A stretch of DNA of 64,000 bases from Pelotomaculum isophthalicicum JI (lineage in GTDB: Bacteria > Bacillota > Desulfotomaculia > Desulfotomaculales > Pelotomaculaceae), in the NCBI RefSeq assembly GCF_029478095.1, contig NZ_JAKOAV010000018.1, forward strand, positions 1 through 64,000, in the 5' to 3' direction. The notes below the pieces were generated by a model. It saw only the letters and a program-made list of their open reading frames with translations. It searched no databases and was not told the origin of the DNA. A program made the translations under genes and the position numbers. Numbering within the stretch: the first letter of the stretch is position 1; every line of letters starts with the position of its first letter. Positions 34,101 through 40,868 of the stretch are shown here, one piece after another.

Positions 34101-34256
34101 CTGGACTTTGCCCTGCGGGCTTTAATCGACTTACAGAAAACTGGCCGTCTCGTGGGAATTATTTCTCATGTGCCTGAACTCAAAGAACGGATCGACGCCA
34201 GGTTGGAGATCCGGCCAACTGACAGGGGAAGCGTCGCTTGCTTTAAATTGTCGTAG
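31191..34256 (+). CDS. sbcC: Exonuclease SbcCD subunit C
   Basis: 1021 residues, Rad50-type SMC ATPase. Walker A is HGPTGSGKTTILDAMCFALYGDTSG near the N-terminus. Two long Ala/Glu/Lys-rich coiled coils flank a zinc hook CPVCGSLDHPAP near the middle. The C-terminal lobe has the signature VSTLSGGETFLASLSLALGLAD and Walker B ILVDEGFGTLDPESL. It tethers and unwinds ends for SbcD. ATG at 31191 (AAAGGTGAG upstream) is used; an earlier frame inside sbcD has no homology. Confidence 0.94.
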   Translation: MKPLKLIMSAFGPYVSTQVLDFTELGSRSFFLIHGPTGSGKTTILDAMCFALYGDTSGAEREGRQMRSDYADLSVITAITFDFAVGAEIYRIKRNPEQERPKKRGEGTTTMRAEATLWRRTGLVADAEEGAVLEDGWSKVTEAVEKLLGFESSQFRQVVMLPQREFHKLLTANSSDRQVILETLFRTEHYRRIEESLKQSAKALQKSFEETSEQKTWILQEAKADSREELNERRNLHLVQLGEAAKKVQESQKTAAANRERLNAGRQAREKLTEKKQAEIAVAALEARAQAIEDRRAVLAKARQAASLTDVEKTMKARREEAIEAAKSHQKKIQSEEELFTAKESAGKRLKEEMDKEPEREAAGRELAWLEELSGKVAALDQARKKVIVNRQELQLAEANQSQALSSLNAIKASIEGKSKSLLTASNQAAQAAALETAYRVSEQISQKGLALAGLRKDLSNIMKEIDAAGKELTRAENKFTSAKQELARLQEDWNSGQAAILAGRLTTGTPCPVCGSLDHPAPARSEAALPSEKVIKEKQQAIASFETLRDKVKDKLSNIIARQAAVTGKIEELEKELGEKAGVSPAVLRAYADNARELWQNALQAMKISTFISKELDELKQKEILAGEQLESAGKSYQEAKIALESGLAVVRDRESSIPEDLRAPASLLQAQTAARKRREQLVTAFDSARKIAEEANQALAKAETAVAEAFAARLAADKRAADAEKAFQERLKAAGFAALNDYENAKKTQVWIQTAEQEIKEYDENRRAAGDRLERAVQAAEGLSEPDLDKLTVSLAEAENEWKQVLALETQLQSQTSREAEWLKKIDAADSALKELENRYAILGRLSDVANGKNRYGLTFERFVLGALLDDVTIAATARLKLMSRGRYHLQRTLDRTRRNTAGGLELEVFDTYTGVARSVSTLSGGETFLASLSLALGLADVVQSYAGGIHLDTILVDEGFGTLDPESLDFALRALIDLQKTGRLVGIISHVPELKERIDARLEIRPTDRGSVACFKLS

Positions 34257-34862
34257 TCACTGTGCATGTATAACATTATTAACATTTTCTGTACTCACAA
34301 CTAGATTTTGACTTAATCCAGGCTTATTTTTCATTCTATCAAATATTTTAATAAATACCTGGGAAGTATTAATAGCGTCGAATATCGCTCTATGCCAGAT
34401 ATCATACTCAGGTTTAGCATTTAACATTTCAAGAGCATTCTTTAAAGATATCTGATTTGGTAAGTTGTAGATTTTTATAAACTGTTTCTGAATATCATTG
34501 TAGTTTTTTAGTAAATCACATTCTGCGTCATCCATACTATTTATTTTAAAATTTCTTTCAAATGTAATCAGATCATCAATACCCCATCCACATAGAACGA
34601 AATCTTCTTCTCCAATCCATTTCCTGAAATCTTCTACTACATAAGGCAAATCTTTTGCATTATCAATCCATTCCTGCTTTATTCTTGTTTTTTTCTTAAT
34701 AAGTTTGCTTATAGTTGGATATAATTTCGGTTTAATAAATGCTTGAAAACTATTAACTACTTCCATATCTGAATTTATTTTTACAGCACCTATCTCAATA
34801 ATTTCATGTATTCTGGTTCCCCATTTGTTATTCATTTCTAGATCGAAAACAATATAATTCAT
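34257..34862 (-). CDS. DEDDh 3'-5' exonuclease family protein
   Basis: About 201 residues of the DnaQ/ribonuclease T fold, KapD/Eri-1-like subgroup. Catalytic acids: VFDLEMN (Asp, Glu), CGWGIDDL (Asp) and HRAIFDAINTSQVF (His, Asp). HEIIEIGAVKI is the usual second strand. It would remove nucleotides from DNA or RNA 3' ends; the substrate is not known. GGGAGG is upstream with two tandem ATGs; the second (34862) has better spacing. Tail to tail with sbcC. Confidence 0.85.
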   Translation of the reverse strand: MNYIVFDLEMNNKWGTRIHEIIEIGAVKINSDMEVVNSFQAFIKPKLYPTISKLIKKKTRIKQEWIDNAKDLPYVVEDFRKWIGEEDFVLCGWGIDDLITFERNFKINSMDDAECDLLKNYNDIQKQFIKIYNLPNQISLKNALEMLNAKPEYDIWHRAIFDAINTSQVFIKIFDRMKNKPGLSQNLVVSTENVNNVIHAQ

Positions 34863-34949
34863 CATTGCCTCCCTAATTTTTACTGCAATATTATTATACC
34901 ATACTATTTGTGGTACAATTAATAAGGAAGGTGAAGGAGGGTTTTTTTA

Positions 34950-36773
34950 TTGTCCAACAGCATGTTCAGAAATATTGCCATAATTGCCCACGTTGATCAT
35001 GGAAAGACTACCTTGATTGACGCCCTACTCAGGCAGAGCGGTATTTTCAGGGCAAACCAGCAGGTTGCTGAAAGAGTAATGGATTCATTTGATCTGGAAA
35101 AGGAACGCGGCATTACCATCCTGGCTAAAAATACTGCGGTACGGTACGGCGACATCAAGATTAACATAGTGGATACCCCGGGACATTCAGATTTCGGCGG
35201 CGAGGTTGAGCGGGTCTTAAAAATGGTAAACGGCGTCCTTTTGCTGGTGGATGCCTTTGAGGGGACCATGCCCCAGACCAGGTTTGTCCTGCGCAAAGCA
35301 TTGCAATTAAATCTGAAGCCTATTGTGGTTATAAACAAGGTGGACCGGGCCGATTCCCGTATTTCAGAGGTAGTGGACGATGTGCTGGAGCTTTTTATTG
35401 ACCTTGAGGCAAATGATGAATTGCTTGATTTTCCGATCGTCTACACATCGGCCAAAGAAGGGACCGCCACAACAGACCTGGATGCCCCTGCGCAAAACAT
35501 GCGGCCTCTGCTCGATACTATTGTTAAACATATCGCGCCTCCACCCGGCGACATTGACGGCCCGTTGCAGTTATTGATCAATAACACGGAGTATGACAAT
35601 TTTGTAGGACGCATGGGGCTTGGTTGTGTCAAGCGCGGCAAGATTGCCGCCGGTCAGCAGGTAAGTGTTATTGGGCACGACGGCGTATCGCGTCAGGGCC
35701 GCATTGGAAACCTCTATGTGTATGAAGGACTGGAGCGGGTGAATGTCAGCGAGGCGCCCTGCGGCGAAATTGTGGCCTTTTCCGGTTTGGATGATATCAA
35801 GATCGGTGAAACCGTGGCCTGCCTGGAGCATCCGGAGCAGTTGGAGCCCATTACCGTGGACGAACCCACTCTGAAGATGACATTTATGGTCAACGACAGC
35901 CCTTTCGCCGGACAGGACGGCAAGCACCTGACATCCCGCCATCTGAGGGCCCGGCTGTTCAAAGAGATGGAGAAGAACGTCAGTCTGAGGGTGGAGGAAA
36001 CCGAAAGCCCGGATGTTTTTCAGGTGAGCGGTCGTGGTGAGCTGCACCTGTCGATTTTAATTGAGACCATGCGCCGGGAAGGTTATGAAATGCAGGTTTC
36101 CAAGCCGGAAGTGATTTACCGGTGGGACGCGGGCCAGTTGATGGAACCTATTGAGCTGTTGATGATAGACATTCCTGAGGACAAAACAGGCGTGATCATG
36201 GAAATAGTAGGGGCGAGAAAAGGGGAAATGGTCAATATGACCTCGCTGGGCCAGGACCAAATCCGGCTGGAATTTAAAATACCGGCCAGGGGGCTGATTG
36301 GCTTGCGCTCTCAGTTGCTTTCCGAGACCAGGGGCCATGGTGTGATGAGCCATATTTTCCTGGACTACGAGCCGTATAAAGGTGACATCAGAGGGCGCTA
36401 CCAGGGTGTGCTGATCGCTTTTGAATCCGGCGAAGCCAGCCTTTACGGGCTGCATTCCGCGCAGGATCGCGGCGTCTTGTTCATCACTCCCGGTATAAAG
36501 GTTTATGAGGGTATGATTGTTGGAGAGCACTCCCGCGAGCAAGACCTTGAAGTTAACGTTTGTAAGAAAAAACACTTGACCAACGTCCGGTCCAGCACCG
36601 CCGAGGCCGCCATGCGTTTGGACGAACCAAGACAGTTCAGCCTGGAGGAAGCGCTGGAATATATCGGCAGTGACGAGCTGTTGGAGGTCACCCCGAAGAA
36701 TTTACGGTTACGGAAGCGAGTCCTTAACAAGCACGACCGCCAAAGAAACATGAAAAACTATCAGACTGTATAA
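34950..36773 (+). CDS. typA: Ribosome-associated GTPase TypA/BipA
   Basis: 607 residues, full length. G1 AHVDHGKTTL, switch RGITILAKN, G3 DTPGHSDFGGE, G4 NKVDR, then EF-G-like domains and the BipA-specific C-terminal domain (RGLIGLRSQLLSETRG, STAEAAMRLDEPRQFSLEEALEYI). It acts on 50S ribosome assembly and stress translation. TTG start at 34950 after AAGGAGGG. A terminator follows. Confidence 0.95.
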   Translation: MSNSMFRNIAIIAHVDHGKTTLIDALLRQSGIFRANQQVAERVMDSFDLEKERGITILAKNTAVRYGDIKINIVDTPGHSDFGGEVERVLKMVNGVLLLVDAFEGTMPQTRFVLRKALQLNLKPIVVINKVDRADSRISEVVDDVLELFIDLEANDELLDFPIVYTSAKEGTATTDLDAPAQNMRPLLDTIVKHIAPPPGDIDGPLQLLINNTEYDNFVGRMGLGCVKRGKIAAGQQVSVIGHDGVSRQGRIGNLYVYEGLERVNVSEAPCGEIVAFSGLDDIKIGETVACLEHPEQLEPITVDEPTLKMTFMVNDSPFAGQDGKHLTSRHLRARLFKEMEKNVSLRVEETESPDVFQVSGRGELHLSILIETMRREGYEMQVSKPEVIYRWDAGQLMEPIELLMIDIPEDKTGVIMEIVGARKGEMVNMTSLGQDQIRLEFKIPARGLIGLRSQLLSETRGHGVMSHIFLDYEPYKGDIRGRYQGVLIAFESGEASLYGLHSAQDRGVLFITPGIKVYEGMIVGEHSREQDLEVNVCKKKHLTNVRSSTAEAAMRLDEPRQFSLEEALEYIGSDELLEVTPKNLRLRKRVLNKHDRQRNMKNYQTV

Positions 36774-36776
36774 CAC

Positions 36777-36803
36777 AAGGGGGACAGATGCCATGTCCCC
36801 CTT
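36777..36803 (+). terminator. Hairpin terminator after typA
   Basis: Perfect 10-bp stem AAGGGGGACA / TGTCCCCCTT with a 7-base loop, followed by ATTTTC. It also lies at the 3' side of the convergent gene and may serve both strands. Confidence 0.8.
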
Positions 36804-36817
36804 ATTTTCAAAATAAA

Positions 36818-37238
36818 TTAAACTAAATCCTTTATCCATTGTTCAGTCGTTAGCACCTTGCTAAACCGCATGGCTTGAGTAACTAGTATTGCCCTATGCA
36901 ACTCCTCAGCTGTAACAGTCCCGGCTTCATTTGATATCTGAAGCGTCCCGGTCGCATCTGAAATAAACTCCACTGAAAACCCCGGGTGCATGGCTTGCCT
37001 GGCTGTAGTGTCACAACACATTTGAGTCATATATCCGGTAATTACCACGGTATCTATATTCTTTTCTCTCAACCAGGATTCCAAGTCCGTGCCGGTGAAA
37101 CTGCCAGGCAAGTTCTTTTCTACAAAATGTTCGCGCGGCAACTCCGCGACTGCCGGGTGAAGTTTCCATTCTTCGGAGCCCTTCCTGAATGTCTTTGCAT
37201 CTTTTTGAAGTATCGATAACTAATAGCGCTCTTTTCAA
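36818..37238 (-). pseudogene. Isochorismatase-family hydrolase, internally deleted
   Basis: A TTG start at 37238 (GGAGGGGG upstream) gives KRALLVID, the normal first strand with the catalytic Asp. The reading frame then jumps to [37 protein letters not shown] in another frame, and continues to the end with the catalytic Cys block [15 protein letters not shown] and the C-terminal [20 protein letters not shown]. About 45 residues between are missing. Such enzymes hydrolyse isochorismate, nicotinamide or related amides. It cannot make an intact protein. Confidence 0.75.
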
Positions 37239-37260
37239 TTTTCCCCCTCCTTTTCCTATA

Positions 37261-37303
37261 AAGCGTGACAAGGCGGAACAGCAGGCGGCGCCTTGTCACG
37301 CTT
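37261..37303 (-). terminator. Strong hairpin after the injection-system-cargo-like gene
   Basis: Perfect 14-bp inverted repeat (37261-37274 and 37290-37303) with a 15-base loop, directly after the stop at 37304. There is no real T run, so it may be a factor-assisted terminator or mRNA-end stabiliser. Confidence 0.6.
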
Positions 37304-38875
37304 CTATAATTTCGAAGCAACCACGGCGATTTCCTCGTAAAGCTTTTTGCAGTACCCTAGAAGGCCGGCGGCCTCTTCCGCCAGTTTCTTATCATTTTTC
37401 TTGCTGCCGCTTGTGATCATCGCGTTGGCTTCCCATATAGCCTGAAGGAGCTTCTTATCGTCTTTCTTTATTATGCGGACGGAAAGGTAGTTAAGAACCG
37501 TCGCAATATTAATGACCTTACGATAGAACTTGCCCGGGTCATCGTCACTTGCGGCACTATCAATGAGCTTGCCAACGTCTTCTCCAATCTCATCCCACAC
37601 TTCCCCAGCTTCCATCATTGCAAAGTTATCGATATCTCCCCAGAGCGGGACACCCACGATCTCGTCAAGCGTGGATATGAGCGGGCTTACATTTAGCTTG
37701 TCATCCTTTGGCGTCCGGGTGGCAGTAGCAAATACGCTGCTTTCCACGGATTTATCCCTGGGTCCAAGGTGCAGGTCCGCTGACACTTTTTCATTTTTGC
37801 CAAAAAGGTTCGCAATCGTGTCAATATCGCCGGGCTGGCGGTCGCTCGCCCCGAACAGATAGCTGCCGTGGATGATAGCAATCTCGCCTTCCTTAAAGAG
37901 TCCGCCAACAACCGGCAGTTCCGTTTCGTCCTCGATAACCTTTTTTTCCGCCCACTTGTTGAGGATGTAGTCGCCCAGCGTGCGCATCGCCAAAGCTATC
38001 CGGCGCGCCACTTCGATCTTGCCCTCAACCGGCAGTGTCAGCCATCGCGGGGAAACAGCGCCGCTCTCCAGCAGGTTGATAATTGTATCAAGCTGCTTTA
38101 CATAATGCGGGAACTGGGCCGCGAGCCTCTTGAAATAGGGCGTATTTTTATCCAGCATCTGGCCAAAAACGCTATTCTCCAGCGACTTGGCCAACCCTAG
38201 CGCTCCACGGATGATATCCAGCACGCCCGTGCTGGTGACGCTCTCTTTTTGATCCTGTTTCTCCTCTATCTCAAACTCAACATCTGAATCAGACTCACCT
38301 GTAAGTTTCGACTCGGCAAATTGAGCCAGATCGGGCCAGTCGCCGAAGTCCTTGTGTTTCTTCTCAGAGTCCCATGGCAATAAGACAGTAGTAATCTGCT
38401 TAACACTAGCTCTAAAGACATTAGGGAACTGCTTCGACCAAGGCACCTCGGGTTTTGGAATGCCATAGTTGTGTGGTCCCGGTTTGCCGGCAACGAAGTC
38501 CTTGAGGATCTCAGCAGCGTCTTTTGCGTGGAACCCCGCCATCTCTCGGAAAGTGATGAACCTTTGGACAACCCCGTTAGCTTCGCCTGCCGAATGAGCG
38601 GCATGCCGGGTCGTCTTGATGTTAGCATCTTCTTCAAAGGCTGACCGGTGTTGAATTATTCCTTTCAAAAGACTATCAACAGCCTGATTACCAATTGTGC
38701 GTTGAAGTTGTAATATATCTACTGAGGAAAGCGAGGAAGGAGAAAGCATGACTCGTTGAATAATATTTGAATGGTGTGTCTGCTGAGTTAACGTGCCAAC
38801 ATCTTGGACAGTTAATTTGGGCGACTTTTGCTTCAATATAGCATTATCATTACTATTATTTTTTTCCTCTTTCAA
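37304..38875 (-). CDS. Orphan contractile-injection-system cargo-like protein with nucleotidyltransferase motif
   Basis: 523 residues. The N-terminus (about 1-105) is disordered and holds LQLQRTIGNQAVDSLLKG at 55-72. That motif is typical of proteins linked to extracellular contractile injection systems (DUF4157/'eCIS core' neighbours), with nearby VQR motifs (IIQRV, VVQRF). The C-terminal half has HGSYLFGASDRQPGDIDTI at 336-354, the GS...DxD signature of DNA-polymerase-beta-type nucleotidyltransferases, as in many NTP-transferring toxins. No injection-system structural genes are in the window. TTG start, GGAG 12 bases upstream, is uncertain. Toxin or effector role is inference. Confidence 0.55.
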   Translation of the reverse strand: MKEEKNNSNDNAILKQKSPKLTVQDVGTLTQQTHHSNIIQRVMLSPSSLSSVDILQLQRTIGNQAVDSLLKGIIQHRSAFEEDANIKTTRHAAHSAGEANGVVQRFITFREMAGFHAKDAAEILKDFVAGKPGPHNYGIPKPEVPWSKQFPNVFRASVKQITTVLLPWDSEKKHKDFGDWPDLAQFAESKLTGESDSDVEFEIEEKQDQKESVTSTGVLDIIRGALGLAKSLENSVFGQMLDKNTPYFKRLAAQFPHYVKQLDTIINLLESGAVSPRWLTLPVEGKIEVARRIALAMRTLGDYILNKWAEKKVIEDETELPVVGGLFKEGEIAIIHGSYLFGASDRQPGDIDTIANLFGKNEKVSADLHLGPRDKSVESSVFATATRTPKDDKLNVSPLISTLDEIVGVPLWGDIDNFAMMEAGEVWDEIGEDVGKLIDSAASDDDPGKFYRKVINIATVLNYLSVRIIKKDDKKLLQAIWEANAMITSGSKKNDKKLAEEAAGLLGYCKKLYEEIAVVASKL

Positions 38876-39111
38876 AACATTAGCATCTCCTTTTCGTTGG
38901 TGGCAGCACTGCTACCAAGATATTCACCTGCCGGCAACACCTATTTATATTACTTCATTTCAAAGTACTAAAATCCTACAGTATCCCTGGAAATATTTTT
39001 CGACAGTATTCTGCAATTTTCACCAATATATCTGTTGAATTTGCTTATCTCAAAAAGCTCACGGGGTTATTACAGTATGTAGGGGCAATCCTTGATCCCC
39101 AATAAATCATA

Positions 39112-39142
39112 TTGACCCGGCCCTTGGGGCCGGGCTTATAAT
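39112..39142 (+). promoter_or_regulatory. MerR-type promoter/operator, 19-bp spacer
   Basis: TTGACC (39112-39117), a 19-bp spacer with dyad CGGCCCTTGGGGCCGGGCT, and TATAAT (39137-39142). Same architecture and similar dyad as the site at 5766, here before the second MerR gene. Confidence 0.87.
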
Positions 39143-39163
39143 TACTTAAAAGGTGGTATGGCA

Positions 39164-39949
39164 ATGGAGAATCGGATGAAGATCGGCGATTTCGTTAAAT
39201 TGACCGGAAGCACACTAAAAACCGTCAGATATTACTACAAGATAGGTTTGCTGCCTAAACCGGAGCGCACCACCGCGGGACATCGTTTATACGGACCGGC
39301 AGAGCTGAATCGTATGCGCTTAATCAAACATTTAAAATCTTTGGGGCTGGATCTCAAACGCATCAAAGAGATACTGGGTAATGTTAACAATAATGCAACC
39401 CTGCAGAAAGTGTTGCAGTTGCTGCGAAGTGAGCTCACGCTTGATAAGAAAAACATTGAAGAGCGCATAGCGAAGATTGATAAAATGCTGAACCAGGGCG
39501 TGGAGCAAATTGACAAATATGCGCAAACCTGCCCGGAAATTTATAACCAGCACCAAAAATTATATGGCATCCTGGATGATTTCCAATGGAGCGAGCATTA
39601 CCAGGATAGTTTTCGGATTCTGGCCGAGTTCTGGAAAAAACACCCCGAGCAGTATGAAATAGCTTTGGACTATGGAGCAAGGTGTGCCAGGCTGGCCTCC
39701 CTGTCTGAAGATGATCCTGAAATTGAACAACTCGCCCGGGAAACGGCCAAATTTATCAAAAGTATAGGTTTGTTGGATGAGTTCGACCAGCAATTCGAAT
39801 TAACCCAACCCCTTTACAACTTGCGTAATGAAATGATTGTCGACAGCCTCCGCCCCGCCCGGAAAAAGTTTGATCAGCTTATCCAACAGTACCTCTATCC
39901 CGAATCTGATAAACAACCGGGTGGTAAAACGAGGACAAAAATTAAGTGA
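39164..39949 (+). CDS. MerR family transcriptional regulator (copy 2)
   Basis: About 261 residues, a clear paralogue of the regulator at 5817. MerR winged helix-turn-helix (KIGDFVKLTGSTLKTVRYYYKIGLLPKPERTTAGHRLYGPAELNRMRLIKHLKSLGLDLKRIKEILG), coiled coil, then a shorter link and the shared C-terminal block CPEIYNQHQKLYGILDDFQW. No metal-binding Cys pattern. The recognition helices are nearly identical, so the two may share operators. ATG at 39164 is placed by AAGGTGG, as in copy 1. The membrane methyltransferase gene follows 65 bases later and may be its target. Confidence 0.9.
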   Translation: MENRMKIGDFVKLTGSTLKTVRYYYKIGLLPKPERTTAGHRLYGPAELNRMRLIKHLKSLGLDLKRIKEILGNVNNNATLQKVLQLLRSELTLDKKNIEERIAKIDKMLNQGVEQIDKYAQTCPEIYNQHQKLYGILDDFQWSEHYQDSFRILAEFWKKHPEQYEIALDYGARCARLASLSEDDPEIEQLARETAKFIKSIGLLDEFDQQFELTQPLYNLRNEMIVDSLRPARKKFDQLIQQYLYPESDKQPGGKTRTKIK

Positions 39950-40014
39950 TGTAACAACCTGATTGACGTTTGGGATAAGGTCCCCCACTACCGGGGCTTA
40001 TAAGGAGGAGAATG

Positions 40015-40686
40015 ATGGAGAATGCTGCTATCTCAAAGTCAAAAGCGTATATAATGCCTACTATCATGATGATTGTGCTTGGACTGGTTTTGTTTCTTCC
40101 CGCCGGCTCCTTTAGATACTGGCAGGCCTGGATTTATTGGACGATATTTTTAATCCCCACCCTTTTCATTACCGTCTATTTCTTCAAAAGAAACCCCGAA
40201 TTATTGGCCAGTCGGTGGCAGGCTAAAGACCAGGAAACGGTGAGGGAAATACCTGCTTTCTTTAAGTTGTTTTATCTCGCTTATATAATCCCTGGCTTTG
40301 ATTTTCGCTTTCACTGGTCAAACGTACCTGTTTGGGTGGTGGTTGCAGCTAATCTCATGTTTTTCCTGGGTTATGTTTTGATAATTAGGGTTTTTAAGGA
40401 AAACAGCTATGCTTCAGCCAATATAAAGGTTGAGGAAGACCAGCAGGTTATAGCAACCGGCCCCTACGCCAAAATACGTCATCCCATGTACACCGGGTTA
40501 TTGATGATGGTCTTATCAACTCCCCTGGCTTTGGGTTCCTATTGGGCTATCATACCTGGTCTTCTTTTTATACCGTGGACGGTCCTCAGGATAAAAAACG
40601 AGGAGGAGCTTCTAATTCGAAACCTTCCCGGCTACCAGGATTATTGCACAAAAACACCATACCGTTTAATACCATCGGTTTGGTAA
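40015..40686 (+). CDS. Isoprenylcysteine carboxyl methyltransferase (ICMT/PEMT)-like membrane protein
   Basis: About 223 residues, five hydrophobic helices. The C-terminal SAM-binding signature of the family is clear: VIATGPYAKIRHPMYTGLLMMVLSTPLALGS then RIKNEEELLIRNLPGYQDYCTKTPYRLIP. Bacterial members methylate lipids or small molecules; the substrate is unknown. AAGGAGG precedes two tandem ATGs, the second of which is better spaced. Upstream at 39981-40004 is a dyad flanked by GATAAG and TATAAG 19 bp apart, a poor but similar MerR-like site. Confidence 0.8.
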   Translation: MENAAISKSKAYIMPTIMMIVLGLVLFLPAGSFRYWQAWIYWTIFLIPTLFITVYFFKRNPELLASRWQAKDQETVREIPAFFKLFYLAYIIPGFDFRFHWSNVPVWVVVAANLMFFLGYVLIIRVFKENSYASANIKVEEDQQVIATGPYAKIRHPMYTGLLMMVLSTPLALGSYWAIIPGLLFIPWTVLRIKNEEELLIRNLPGYQDYCTKTPYRLIPSVW

Positions 40687-40718
40687 AATCTTGACTTGAT
40701 ATTACTTTTTGTCTTGGG

Positions 40719-40747
40719 GGAAGCAAGGGGACGTTCTTTTTGCTTCC
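40719..40747. terminator. Hairpin between the methyltransferase and glycogen operon
   Basis: Perfect 8-bp inverted repeat GGAAGCAA / TTGCTTCC with a 13-base loop, 33 bases past the methyltransferase stop. Weak T run, so terminator function is tentative. Confidence 0.5.
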
Positions 40748-40868
40748 TTGATTAGACATTAACAATTAATGTTTTAATTCTATATAGTCATCTATTTTAG
40801 TAATTTGCCGTTGTATTGCCGATAAATAGTTGCCCAATATTAATATCATCTTCGTTGTAGAAGATTTC

